Shown piece after piece: positions 8,628-16,838 of a DNA stretch of 64,000 nucleotides. The DNA lies in NCBI RefSeq assembly GCF_025211055.1, contig NZ_JAOARO010000004.1, forward strand, positions 1 to 64,000, in the 5' to 3' direction. How positions within the stretch are numbered: position 1 is the stretch's first letter; the number at the start of each line of letters is the position of its first letter. Made by a program: the position numbers and the translations under genes. The stretch comes from Vallitalea sp. GTDB lineage: Bacteria; Bacillota; Clostridia; Lachnospirales; Vallitaleaceae. The notes below the pieces were generated by a model. That model worked only from the letters and a program-made list of their open reading frames with translations, was not told where the DNA came from and did no database searches.

Positions 8628-9230
8628 TTCAATGATTAATGTTGCTGATTATCATTATAACATTGATAATCATAATCAGTAGAAATGCAGAAAAAAGGAA
8701 ATGCTTGCAATACTTATCTTTTTTGTCATTAATACATCCTCCGTTGGACTTAAAGTTATTCCATAACCTCAGTTAAATATTGAATTATATTTTCAATGTT
8801 CTCTATATAATTTGGAGCCAAGGATGATAAATGTGTATAAATTTAGTATTATTAATTTAGGTGCTCCTTTAGTTCTTCAAGGCGGTTCGGTGGGAACTAG
8901 GTTAGAAAAAAATCATCCCCATCTTTTGGAAATATTTTTCTCATTTCACGATTGGATTTATCATGTTATTATATGAGTAAATATAATAATTATCTTATGA
9001 CATAGAAAGGAACAATCAATATATAATAGACTTTGCAGACTACAAAGATATAGATGAATGAACATGGTTGATATTGTAAAAGACGATTTTCCAGGCTTGG
9101 ATATGGATGATTACAGAAAAGGCATGGAAAAAACTATAGAACGGAAAACAGGAATACTAGCTAGACATTCATTTATGAGGTAAGAAAATAAACTAATAAA
9201 ATAATTAGAAATAGAAATATGGAGGGTATT
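8628..9230. other. Gene-poor stretch with ORF scraps
   Basis: About 600 bases hold only short frames. One runs from 8824 to 8976 (50 codons, after a weak AAGGA-like site). Another runs from 9058 to 9183 (41 codons, around DDFPGLDMDDYRKGMEK), whose upstream part seems to continue in another frame from about 9020. A near-perfect inverted repeat lies at 8645-8679 (CTGATTAT arms) without a T-run. The picture fits decayed accessory genes; I would not assign any of these as functional. Confidence 0.4.
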
Positions 9231-9668
9231 ATGAATATACTATTTAAAGAGATAAATAACGATAATTGGGAAGAATGCTTTAATTTAAAGGTTTTTAAGG
9301 AGCAAGAAGAATTTGTCGCACCTAATTCATACTCATTGTTAGAAGCTCATTATGGAAAAAATTTATTTCCATTAGCAATATATGATGACGATATAATGGT
9401 TGGGTTTATCATGTATGAGATTGATGAAGAAGATAATAGTATGGCTATGTGCAGATTAATGATAGACCAAAAACATCAGAAAAAGGGATATGGAAGAGCA
9501 GCAGTACTAAAGCTTCTGGATTTCATAAGAGAAAAATATGGCAAGATGCCTTTTTATACTAGCTTTGAACCAGAAAATAAAGTAGCTGAAAAACTATATG
9601 AAAGTGTAGGATTCAAGAAAACAGGTGAAGTTTTGTACGAAGAACTCGTTGCTAAGATTGATTTATAA
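9231..9668 (+). CDS. GNAT N-acetyltransferase, spermidine/spermine acetyltransferase-like
   Basis: The 145-residue protein has the full GNAT core. MCRLMIDQKHQKKGYGRAAV is the acetyl-CoA binding strand and pyrophosphate loop (Q/R-x-x-G-x-G/A type, here QKKGYGRA). It is preceded by a substrate strand LAIYDDDIMVGFIMYE and followed by FEPENKVAEKLYESVGFKKTGE, the typical C-terminal N-x-x-A-x-x-x-Y-x-x-x-G-F motif. Length and pattern resemble BltD/PaiA-type polyamine acetyltransferases, but substrate assignment from sequence is weak in this superfamily. The start at 9231 is chosen because GGAGGG lies six bases before it. It is a single gene followed by a clear terminator. Confidence 0.8.
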   Translation: MNILFKEINNDNWEECFNLKVFKEQEEFVAPNSYSLLEAHYGKNLFPLAIYDDDIMVGFIMYEIDEEDNSMAMCRLMIDQKHQKKGYGRAAVLKLLDFIREKYGKMPFYTSFEPENKVAEKLYESVGFKKTGEVLYEELVAKIDL

Positions 9669-9740
9669 GTAGTTCTTAGATACTTCCTATATAGCTTACA
9701 TATTTTTTAGAGATCAAAATTTAATTTTATTATATTTAAT

Positions 9741-9780
9741 ATATGCTCTATAGTTTGTATTTACAAGCTATAGAGCATAT
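9741..9780 (+). terminator. Strong hairpin terminator
   Basis: ATATGCTCTATAG (9741-9753) is matched exactly by 9768-9780, with TTGT/ACAA extending the stem, and ATTTTAG follows. It lies about 70 bases after the acetyltransferase stop. Confidence 0.65.
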
Positions 9781-9976
9781 ATTTTAGTGTAATTCATAAG
9801 GGGTTAGATGATTAAAGTAAATTATTGGATAGGCAACTTTAGATTTTTTTAGTATACTATAAGAGATGCAACAAATAATCTTGGATACACTAACAACATT
9901 AAAAGAAGACTATAGAAAATTATAGTTGATAAGAAGAAATATAGAAATTATTAAGAATACAAAGGAGTCCATAACC

Positions 9977-10456
9977 ATGAGTAGTTATATAATGTACCTA
10001 GTAGCTATTATTTTACTAATTATATCATATTATAAAGATAAGAAAAAAACCAAAAAGGCTTTAAAAAAAGCCTGGAAATCATTTAATAATATCCTTCCTC
10101 AGTTTCTAGGAGTAATACTGTTTGTCGGTATATTGCTAGCAATATTTGATGCTGAATTCATCTCCAAGATAATAGGAGCTAGATCAGGCTGGATAGGGGT
10201 CATTTCCTCAGCTGTTGTCGGAGCAGTAACATTAATCCCAGGATTCGTTGCATTTCCAACTGCTGCAATGTTACTTGAAAGTGGAGCAGGATATATGCAA
10301 ATAGGTGCATTCATATCAGCACTAATGATGGTAGGCGTAATAACAGCACCTGTTGAGATTAAGTACTTTGGTAAAAAACTCACCATAATAAGAAATATAT
10401 TAGCCTTTGTATTTTGTTTTATCGTTGCATATATCATTGGAAAGGTGGTAGCTTGA
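9977..10456 (+). CDS. Half-size permease, YraQ/DUF318 (ArsP_1-like) type
   Basis: The 159-residue integral membrane protein has four to five hydrophobic helices. The segment SAVVGAVTLIPGFVAFPTAAMLLESGAGYMQ contains the Gly/Pro-rich loop typical of permeases of the DUF318/ArsP_1 group. Full-length members carry two such halves in one chain of about 300-350 residues; here they are encoded as two adjacent genes. The ATG at 9977 follows AAAGGAG. The next gene starts three bases after this stop and has the equivalent motif, so the two products probably assemble into one transporter. The substrate is unknown; relatives have been linked to organoarsenical or metal efflux. Confidence 0.7.
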   Translation: MSSYIMYLVAIILLIISYYKDKKKTKKALKKAWKSFNNILPQFLGVILFVGILLAIFDAEFISKIIGARSGWIGVISSAVVGAVTLIPGFVAFPTAAMLLESGAGYMQIGAFISALMMVGVITAPVEIKYFGKKLTIIRNILAFVFCFIVAYIIGKVVA

Positions 10457-10458
10457 TT

Positions 10459-10989
10459 ATGAAGACGCTAAAAAGATATACTTTTGCACTAATCATCATA
10501 GCCACAATAATATTACTATTAATATTTAATAGAGAGATAGGATTAAAAGCCATAAAAATTACAGGCAGTAATCTAAAAGAAATGATTCTCGTCATACCAC
10601 CTGTTTTTGTACTGTTAGGATTATTAGATGTATGGGTTCCAAAAGAGACCATGATGAAATACATGGGAGATAAATCAGGTATTAAGGGAATAGTTCTATC
10701 AATAATACTAGGTTCAGCAGCAGCAGGACCACTGTATGGAGCGTTTCCTATAGCAGCTGTATTCATGAAAAAAGGAGTAAAATTCAGTAATGTATTAATA
10801 TTCATAGGGGCTTGGTCAACCACCAAAATACCAATGTTCTTATTTGAAATATCAGCTCTAGGAGCAAGATTTGCTGTAACAAGATTACTGATAGATATCC
10901 CTGGAATTATTATAATTGCATTTATTCTAAATGGACTAATCAATAAAGATGAAGTAAAAAAAATATATGAAAATGCCAGCTCAATGTAA
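10459..10989 (+). CDS. Half-size permease, partner of the preceding gene
   Basis: This is a 176-residue membrane protein with four to five helices. It contains GSAAAGPLYGAFPIAAVFMKKG, aligned in kind with the Pro-Gly-Phe-Val-Ala-Phe-Pro loop of its neighbour, and WVPKETMMKYMGDKSGIKG before it. This is the second half of a YraQ/DUF318-type transporter. Translation is probably coupled: the ATG at 10459 lies two bases after the upstream stop, with GGTGG inside the end of the upstream gene. It has no Cys pair or other metal-binding motif that would reveal the substrate. The closely packed order supports a heterodimer; fusion proteins with both halves are known in other Firmicutes. Confidence 0.7.
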   Translation: MKTLKRYTFALIIIATIILLLIFNREIGLKAIKITGSNLKEMILVIPPVFVLLGLLDVWVPKETMMKYMGDKSGIKGIVLSIILGSAAAGPLYGAFPIAAVFMKKGVKFSNVLIFIGAWSTTKIPMFLFEISALGARFAVTRLLIDIPGIIIIAFILNGLINKDEVKKIYENASSM

Positions 10990-11059
10990 TGGTTCATATT
11001 ATTTTTTATCAACATGTAGTCTATCCATATGAATCTCTTGATAATCAGGCTAAGAATTA

Positions 11060-11704
11060 TTATTCAATAATTGAAATTACTTCTTCAATAGATTTTCTAC
11101 TAGGACTTTTAATTGGTAAGTTAGGAACTCCTATTGGTACTATAGCAGCAAGGGAAAAATCATTATTATTGAATTGTACAACTTCTGATATTTCTCTAGC
11201 CGCATAGTTACCACTTGTCATCCAGCAAGTTCCATAACCCATTGCTGCAGAAGCTAGAGTTAAATTTTCTATTAGTGCCCCTATACTTTGCATCTGTGGT
11301 GACATACTAATTATGTGATTTATTTCTTGCTCATAACCACCAGCTTCTTGTAATTCATCAAGACCGTTTGGAGTATAGGAACTAGCATATACAAGAATTA
11401 CAGCAGGAGCATTTCTGAAAAGAGTAGCAAATCTAATGAACTTGGTAAAAGATGCTTTTTTGCTTTCATCATGTAATTTATCAGCAATCTCACTATTTTT
11501 ATTTTCAATAGATTTGGCGATCTCTTCGATCTTTTGTGTATTCTTCACAACAACAAAATGCCAATTTTGAGCATTTTTTGCTGAAGGGCAGTATGTAGAA
11601 GCTTCAAGTATTTTCATTATATCCTCCATCGGAATCTCTTGGTTAGTGAATTTTCTAACACTATGCCTATTGTAGATAAAATTTAAATTATTCATATAAT
11701 ACAT
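11060..11704 (-). CDS. Nitroreductase family protein (FMN-dependent)
   Basis: The 214-residue protein begins with the family signature: RHSVRKFTNQEI, the Arg-Arg/Ser cluster that contacts the FMN phosphate, followed by ILEASTYCPSAKNAQNWHFVVV. It ends with GYGTCWMTSGNYAA and a hydrophobic AAIVPIGVPN segment, the second FMN-binding region. It should reduce nitro-aromatics, quinones or similar compounds with NAD(P)H as a homodimer. It lies on the minus strand between the permease pair and a divergent membrane protein. AAGGAAGG is close to the first ATG (11704); a second ATG nine bases on (11695) would also be served. It has no fused ferredoxin domain. Confidence 0.88.
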   Translation of the reverse strand: MYYMNNLNFIYNRHSVRKFTNQEIPMEDIMKILEASTYCPSAKNAQNWHFVVVKNTQKIEEIAKSIENKNSEIADKLHDESKKASFTKFIRFATLFRNAPAVILVYASSYTPNGLDELQEAGGYEQEINHIISMSPQMQSIGALIENLTLASAAMGYGTCWMTSGNYAAREISEVVQFNNNDFSLAAIVPIGVPNLPIKSPSRKSIEEVISIIE

Positions 11705-12078
11705 ATCCTTCCTTTGTTTATTATAAAGATCATTTATTCAGCTTATCCACTACAAAAATATTTTGCTATACTTGATTTTTGGTGGTAGAAAAGTTGAATT
11801 AATTATATTATATAGTAAAAAATATATTTTATACATAACTAAAAAAATGGCATATTAAAATTATTAGTATTTTTTATAATTACAACTGATTATAAGTCGT
11901 TCTTAAAGCAACTAATAATTATTTGCATTTTATTAAAAGTAAGATAATAAAGTAATTAATTGAAAATACATTGAATTAATTGAACAAAATAAAATTAAGT
12001 GATATAATATATAATAAATATATAATTGATATCTATGTATAAACTTAATAGTATGAAATTTATTGGAGGGTGTTAAAG
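11705..12078. other. Divergent intergenic region without a recognisable gene
   Basis: These 374 very AT-rich bases separate the minus-strand nitroreductase from the plus-strand membrane protein. Several TATAAT-like boxes occur (for example around 12003-12010), but I cannot single out one promoter. No hairpin or conserved RNA motif is visible. Confidence 0.4.
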
Positions 12079-12735
12079 ATGAAAAGCAGATTAAAAAGTA
12101 CATTAATTTACGCTTTGTTTTTTGGAGGAATTTGGGGTATAACAGAAGCTACACTTGGATATCTATTGAATTTAAGTACTATTGGTATTAGTGGTTGTAT
12201 TATGTTTCCTATTGGGTATTGTATTTTACGTAAAGCCTATAAGAAGAGTAATAATCTGTCGGTAATTTTTTATTCAAGTTTGATAGCAGGTATCATTAAA
12301 TTAGTCAATTTGTTTATGCCTATCTCTCATCCTGTAAAAGTTATTAATCCAGCTTTTGCGATAGTTTTAGAAGGCTTGAGTGTAATGGCTTTAGTAACAT
12401 GGAGTGTTAAGAAAAACAAGGAAATAGGATTTTCTAGTGCATTATTAGCAGGTTTTTCATGGAGAATCATATACTTTTTAGATGCAGTATTTCTATTCAA
12501 TATTGGTATTCCATCCAGAATGATTAGTAAAGGACCACAAGAATATCTGTTGAAATTCTTCATAATTAATAACTTGGTTAATGCCTTCATCATAATGTTA
12601 ATTGCAAAAGCAGAGAAAAAAGGTAAGATATTAAATGTTTCAGAAGGTGCTGTAAGACCTATCACTGCTGTATGTTCACTTGTATTAGCTGTAGGTGTTC
12701 AATTATTGATGACATATATAAAAACTATAGCATAG
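12079..12735 (+). CDS. Multi-spanning membrane protein, possibly an ECF-type substrate-binding subunit
   Basis: The 218-residue protein has about six hydrophobic helices (roughly 8-25, 30-50, 62-82, 93-112, 120-140 and 155-178, plus a C-terminal one). The size and helix count fit S components of energy-coupling factor transporters, and IYALFFGGIWGITEATLGYLL resembles their first helices. No signature that fixes the substrate is visible, and no EcfA/EcfT gene is nearby, so it might use a shared energising module or be something else. The ATG at 12079 follows TTGGAGGGTG; a GTG at 12070 overlaps that site. It is followed by the riboswitch region of the next gene. Confidence 0.5.
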   Translation: MKSRLKSTLIYALFFGGIWGITEATLGYLLNLSTIGISGCIMFPIGYCILRKAYKKSNNLSVIFYSSLIAGIIKLVNLFMPISHPVKVINPAFAIVLEGLSVMALVTWSVKKNKEIGFSSALLAGFSWRIIYFLDAVFLFNIGIPSRMISKGPQEYLLKFFIINNLVNAFIIMLIAKAEKKGKILNVSEGAVRPITAVCSLVLAVGVQLLMTYIKTIA

Positions 12736-12765
12736 TACATATTTTATGATTGATAAAATTTTATA

Positions 12766-12793
12766 TTTACAAAATGAGAAATGCTGTTATAAT
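12766..12793 (+). promoter_or_regulatory. Promoter of the glycine-riboswitch transcript
   Basis: TTTACA (12766-12771) and TATAAT (12788-12793) are 16 bases apart. The predicted start near 12800 lies just ahead of the riboswitch. Confidence 0.5.
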
Positions 12794-12813
12794 ATGTATG
12801 TAAAAGTAAATAT

Positions 12814-12939
12814 GTTCGGATGAAGATTGCGGAAGAATTATCGACCGCTTTTGGACGAACCTCTGGAGAGACTCTTTATGAGCACCGAAGGGGAAAACTA
12901 ATCGATGATTAGTGAAACTCTCAGGTAAAAGGACAGAGG
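12814..12939 (+). ncRNA. Glycine riboswitch (single aptamer with upstream helper hairpin)
   Basis: The conserved glycine-aptamer core is plain: CTCTGGAGAG (12861), GCACCGAAGGGGAAA (from 12882), AAACTCTCAGG (from 12915) and GGACAGAG at the end. Only one aptamer is present. Just upstream, 12814-12860 folds as a smaller hairpin (GTTCG/CGAAC outer pair, GCGG/CCGC inner pair) in place of a first aptamer, the layout I know as a type-2 singlet, usually tied to Na+:amino-acid symporters. The gene below is exactly such a symporter. CCTCTGG (12860-12866), part of the aptamer's closing stem, can also pair with CCAGAGG (12969-12975) in front of the first terminator, which gives a plausible switch. Confidence 0.92.
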
Positions 12940-12974
12940 ATATATTCACTATAGAATATATTTTGTAACCAGAG

Positions 12975-13037
12975 GTCAAATCATATGATTTGGCTTTTCT
13001 TATTAGTAAGCCATGGAATCATACCATTGGCTTTTTT
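12975..13037 (+). terminator. Two hairpins of the riboswitch expression platform
   Basis: The first hairpin (12975-12994) has arms GTCAAATC and GATTTGGC and is followed by TTTTCTT. The second (about 13009-13032) has AGCCATGG pairing with CCATTGGCT and then TTTTTTT. Both are upstream of the symporter start and could stop transcription when glycine is bound or absent. Which one is the switch is not decidable by eye. Confidence 0.65.
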
Positions 13038-13102
13038 TATTGCAATAAGATACTATATTTTTCTATATCAAGACATAAATTATTAAAGACGGAGGATTTT
13101 GG

Positions 13103-14461
13103 ATGGATACAATGATTGAAATATTTAAGAGAATTGATAGTGTGGTTTGGGGACCTCCATTACTTATACTATTAGTTGGAACAGGGCTATATCTAACAAT
13201 TAGACTTGGAATTATACAGGTCTTTAAACTACCTCTAGCACTCAAATATCTGTTTGGAAAAGACAAAGACAATAAGGCTGATGGAGATGTATCTAGTTTT
13301 GCTGCCTTATGTACTGCTTTAGCAGCGACTATAGGTACGGGTAATATTGTCGGGGTTGCAACAGCTATAAAAGCAGGAGGTCCAGGAGCACTTTTCTGGA
13401 TGTGGATTGCTGCATTTTTTGGCATGGCAACTAAATACGCTGAATCATTATTAGCAGTAAAATATAGAGTAGTAGATGAGAATGGTCAGATGTCAGGTGG
13501 TCCAATGTATTATATAGAAAAAGGATTAGGGAATAAATTTCTTGCTAAACTTTTTGCTATATTTGGTATTGGTGTTGCATTCTTTGGTATAGGAACATTC
13601 ACACAGATAAATTCTATAACAACTGCTGTAAACATTACTTTTAATGTTCCTGTAGCAGTGACAGCAGTTGTATTGACATTGTTAGTAACTTTCGTTACAT
13701 TAGGTGGAATAAAAAGTATTTCAGGTGTGTGTGAATACATTGTTCCTTTTATGGCCGTTTTATACATAATTGCTTCTCTTACAATAATTATATATAATAT
13801 AAAATCTGTACCAAGTGCAGTTTCACTGGTTATAAATAGTGCTTTTACACCAACGGCAGCTGCAGGTGGATTCTTAGGTACAACAGTTATGAAAGCTATT
13901 CAGAACGGAATATCAAGAGGAGTATTTTCTAACGAATCAGGACTTGGCTCTGCTCCAATAGCGGCGGCAGCGGCTAAGACTGATTCATGTGTTAAACAAG
14001 GTCTAATATCTATGACAGGTACTTTTTTCGATACTATCATAATATGTACAATGACAGGTATATCATTAGTTATGACAGGAGCATTCAAATCAGAGTTTGC
14101 AGGAGCCAAGATGACTAACTTGGCATTCAAGAAGGGGTTACCTATAGCTGGTGGAGAATTCATAGTTACTATAGGACTTATCTTTTTTGCATTTACAACA
14201 ATACTAGGATGGAATTATTACGGTGAAAGATGTACTGAATATCTATTCGGTGTAAAAGGTATTATACCATACAAATTAATATTTATAGCATTAGTAGGAG
14301 TAGGGGCGTTCCTAAAACTAGACTTGATATGGGTTATAGCTGATATCGTTAATGGATTGATGGCAATACCTAATCTTATTGGAATCATAGGTTTAAGTGG
14401 AGTTATATCATTTGAGACTAAACAGTATTTTAGAGCTCTTAAGGAAGAAAAATATAGATAG
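13103..14461 (+). CDS. Alanine/glycine:cation symporter (AGCS family)
   Basis: The 452-residue membrane protein imports alanine or glycine with Na+. It shows the family features in order: GTGLYLTIRLGIIQ near the N-terminus, FAALCTALAATIGTGNIVGVATAIKAGGPGALFWMW (about residues 65-100, the conserved core that starts the transport domain), MSGGPMYYIEKGLG, GISRGVFSNESGLGSAPIAAAAA (about 270-295, the substrate-site signature) and GWNYYGERCTEYLFG. About ten to eleven helices are present and the length is normal. The ATG follows GGAGG. The glycine riboswitch directly upstream supports glycine as a substrate and implies feedback control of uptake. It is a single-gene transcript. Confidence 0.95.
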   Translation: MDTMIEIFKRIDSVVWGPPLLILLVGTGLYLTIRLGIIQVFKLPLALKYLFGKDKDNKADGDVSSFAALCTALAATIGTGNIVGVATAIKAGGPGALFWMWIAAFFGMATKYAESLLAVKYRVVDENGQMSGGPMYYIEKGLGNKFLAKLFAIFGIGVAFFGIGTFTQINSITTAVNITFNVPVAVTAVVLTLLVTFVTLGGIKSISGVCEYIVPFMAVLYIIASLTIIIYNIKSVPSAVSLVINSAFTPTAAAGGFLGTTVMKAIQNGISRGVFSNESGLGSAPIAAAAAKTDSCVKQGLISMTGTFFDTIIICTMTGISLVMTGAFKSEFAGAKMTNLAFKKGLPIAGGEFIVTIGLIFFAFTTILGWNYYGERCTEYLFGVKGIIPYKLIFIALVGVGAFLKLDLIWVIADIVNGLMAIPNLIGIIGLSGVISFETKQYFRALKEEKYR

Positions 14462-14501
14462 TTACCTCAACTTTCCAACTTCAATATGCTATGCAGGTAA
14501 A

Positions 14502-14530
14502 CCTTTAATTTATCTACATTAAATTAAAGG
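14502..14530. other. Perfect 11-bp hairpin between the symporter and WYL genes
   Basis: CCTTTAATTTA (14502-14512) is the exact complement of 14520-14530 with a 7-base loop. No T-run follows on the plus strand, and GGTGGG, a possible ribosome-binding site, overlaps its right arm. It may be a weak terminator or a translation-control hairpin. Confidence 0.35.
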
Positions 14531-14552
14531 TGGGAAAGTATGGGGGTAGATA

Positions 14553-15041
14553 ATGAGTCTGTTTAGCGAAGTATACGGAAAATATTATAGATTGATAAGT
14601 GAAATATTGAATGAAGCTCAAGATAAAACCGTTTCAGTGGAGTATATTTATGATTTGATAAGTAACCAAGGTTTTGGAGATACTTTACTGACTCTAGCTC
14701 CTAGAATTATAAACGATGATGAAGATAGTTATAATTTGTTAACCAAGAATAAAGAAGGTTACCAATCTATACTAGATAAGGAACCATCAGTTTTATTGAC
14801 AACACTGGAGTTAAGATGGATAAAAACATTATTAATAGATAAGAGAATACAGTTGTTCTTGGATGAAGAAGAATTAAATGTATTAAAGGAAAAATTAGCA
14901 GATGTAGAAGAATTGTTTGACCAAGATACAATAATCTACATAGGTCAAGCAAAAGACGGAGATCCTTATGATGATATGATTACATTAATAATTTTAGAAA
15001 ATTATTATATGCAGTTAATAATAAGAAATGTCTTAACATAA
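14553..15041 (+). CDS. WYL-type regulator, N-terminal half (gene broken by a frameshift)
   Basis: These 162 codons encode the front of a WYL-domain transcriptional regulator. The opening MSLFSEVYGKYYRLISEILN, then LTTLELRWIKTLLIDKRIQLFLDEEE and DGDPYDD, are typical of a clostridial subfamily of about 330 residues, as I recall it. From about 14972 the frame no longer fits the family, and the last 22 residues are out-of-frame filler. The family sequence (DYINNFRKLLYAVNNKKCLN) continues in the -1 frame from 14978. One base has been lost in the repetitive GATGATATGATTAC stretch, or the assembly has an error there. The start follows a GGGGGTAG-like site. Confidence 0.65.
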   Translation: MSLFSEVYGKYYRLISEILNEAQDKTVSVEYIYDLISNQGFGDTLLTLAPRIINDDEDSYNLLTKNKEGYQSILDKEPSVLLTTLELRWIKTLLIDKRIQLFLDEEELNVLKEKLADVEELFDQDTIIYIGQAKDGDPYDDMITLIILENYYMQLIIRNVLT

Positions 15042-15046
15042 CATAC

Positions 15047-15562
15047 TTGAATTCAGAAAGTGTAAGAAGAAGTGCAAGTTACGCAGGGTACAGAATAGAA
15101 TACTCAGCTAAAGATGATAAATTTCGGCTGAACGCAGTTTTAATCAATCGAGGTAAGATCGTATATCATAGCAAGATCAATGTGGCAAGGATAATAAGAG
15201 CAGAGATTATTGAACAAGCCAAGTATCCATCAGGTATATCTGAGTACATATACAATCATAAAATGCCCGAACCAATAGAAATCATTTTAAATAATGAAAG
15301 AAATGGCTTTGAACGAGTATTTGTCCATCTTTCCAACTATGAAAGAAATTCAGAATATGACGAAGAAACCAATACTTGCAGAGTTAAAATATACTATTAT
15401 GACTTTGACGAATCAGAATTATTGATACAACTGTTATCATACGGACCAATTCTAAAAGTGGTAGGACCAGAAGGATTTAAGCGAAAATTAGTAGATAGGA
15501 TTAACAGGCAGAATAGATTATTTAATACTCAGTTACTTAACGTGTATAATAAAAAAACATAA
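15047..15562 (+). CDS. WYL-type regulator, C-terminal half (in-frame part begins near 14978)
   Basis: The 171-codon open frame has no ribosome-binding site at its nominal TTG start. The same frame is readable back to about 14978, overlapping the N-terminal half. It carries the WYL sensor region, YAGYRIEYSAKDDKFRLNAV, and ends with LLIQLLSYGPILKVVGPEGF and KRKLVDRINRQN, the usual C-terminal extension of WYL proteins. As a separate peptide it would lack any DNA-binding part, so the gene is probably inactive unless ribosomes slip. An undamaged version would regulate transcription in response to a nucleic-acid or small-molecule ligand. The FAD oxidoreductase follows after about 46 bases. Confidence 0.65.
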   Translation: MNSESVRRSASYAGYRIEYSAKDDKFRLNAVLINRGKIVYHSKINVARIIRAEIIEQAKYPSGISEYIYNHKMPEPIEIILNNERNGFERVFVHLSNYERNSEYDEETNTCRVKIYYYDFDESELLIQLLSYGPILKVVGPEGFKRKLVDRINRQNRLFNTQLLNVYNKKT

Positions 15563-15608
15563 TGAAGATAATAGAGTTAGAAAAAGTATATTTTGTGGAG
15601 ATGAGACT

Positions 15609-16838
15609 ATGAAATTAGTAGCAGGTGACATGATTTGGACTAATCTAACTAAAGTACCTAATAAATACCCATACCTAAGTAACAATATAGAATGTGATGC
15701 TCTTATAATAGGTGGTGGAGTAACAGGAGCAATTATTGCTTACTATCTAACTAAAGAAGGTATAAATACAGTTTTAGTGGATAAGAACATCATCGGTTAT
15801 GGAAGTACGAGAGGATCGACAGCCATATTGCAATATGAAGTTGATACTGACCTATGGGGATTATCACATATGATTGGTGAAAAACAGGCTGTAGAATGCT
15901 TTAAACTCAGTGAAAAAGCTGTTTATGATATAAGAGATATTGTTAATACATTAGAAGATGACTGTGATTTCCAGTTAAAAGAATGCTTATATTATACTTC
16001 CAATTCCTCACATATCCCACCATTAAAAAAAGAATTTTATATTAGGAAAAAATATGGATTTGACGTTGAATTCTTAGATAAAAATAGTGCAAAAGATAAG
16101 TTTTCCTTTTCACTTGAAGCAGGAATATATTCAAAATCTGGAGGGGCATTAATTAATCCATACAAGTTTACTAATGCACTCATAAAAGAAGCAGTAAAAA
16201 ATGGGCTTACTATTTATGAGAATACAGAAATCAATAATATTAAATCCCAAGATAACCATGTATTATTAAGAACTCCAAATGATTTTAGTATAAAAGCAAA
16301 GAAAGTAATTATGGCAGCGGGATATGAAAGCAAGAACTATATAAAAGAAGATGTAGTAAGTTTAACAAGAACATTCAACCTATGTACAAAACCAATAAAA
16401 GAATTTCATGGCTGGCATAATACCTGCATATTTAGAGATGATAATGATCCGTATATATATCTAAGGACAACAACTGATAATAGAATCATAATAGGTGGAG
16501 AAGATGAAAAAGTAGGTAAAGAGAGTAGTAAAATGTCTAATCTAACTAATGAAGATACAGTTTCTATTAAGAAATATGATATCCTCTTAGAAAAACTCAA
16601 GGCATTTTTCCCTGATATAAAAGACATTGAAGTAGAATATAAATTCAGTGGTCTATTTGGTGTCACTAAAGATGGTCTGCCATATATAGGAGAGTATCCT
16701 CAGATACCTAATACCTATTTTGCTTTAGCATATGGTTCTAATGGTATTGTTAATGGTATTCTTTGTGGACAGTTAATAAAAGATTTATATCTAAATAGTA
16801 AAAGACCAGAACTAGATTTATTCAAATTCCAAAGGTAA
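15609..16838 (+). CDS. FAD-dependent amino-acid/glycine oxidase-type oxidoreductase (DAO family)
   Basis: The 409-residue protein has the Rossmann FAD motif GGGVTGAIIAYYL (about residues 37-49) followed by TVLVDKNIIGYGSTRGST, the glutamate-less but otherwise typical DAO second strand and FAD loop. The C-terminal SGLFGVTKDGLPYIGEYP and ALAYGSNGIVNG segments bind the isoalloxazine side. It should oxidise an amine, amino acid or related compound, but the substrate is unknown. No signal peptide or Cys cluster is seen and the length is normal for the family. The start lies after GGAGATGAGACT. It may share a transcript with the damaged WYL gene, 46 bases upstream. Confidence 0.8.
   Translation: MKLVAGDMIWTNLTKVPNKYPYLSNNIECDALIIGGGVTGAIIAYYLTKEGINTVLVDKNIIGYGSTRGSTAILQYEVDTDLWGLSHMIGEKQAVECFKLSEKAVYDIRDIVNTLEDDCDFQLKECLYYTSNSSHIPPLKKEFYIRKKYGFDVEFLDKNSAKDKFSFSLEAGIYSKSGGALINPYKFTNALIKEAVKNGLTIYENTEINNIKSQDNHVLLRTPNDFSIKAKKVIMAAGYESKNYIKEDVVSLTRTFNLCTKPIKEFHGWHNTCIFRDDNDPYIYLRTTTDNRIIIGGEDEKVGKESSKMSNLTNEDTVSIKKYDILLEKLKAFFPDIKDIEVEYKFSGLFGVTKDGLPYIGEYPQIPNTYFALAYGSNGIVNGILCGQLIKDLYLNSKRPELDLFKFQR

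Noticed and set aside
10099..11015. Long minus-strand frames opposite the permease pair
   Set aside because: They mirror the hydrophobic codons of the real permease genes, overlap both of them, and have no start signals.
10989..11207. 72-codon plus-strand frame over the nitroreductase
   Set aside because: It lies inside the well-supported minus-strand nitroreductase gene and has no recognisable ribosome-binding site.
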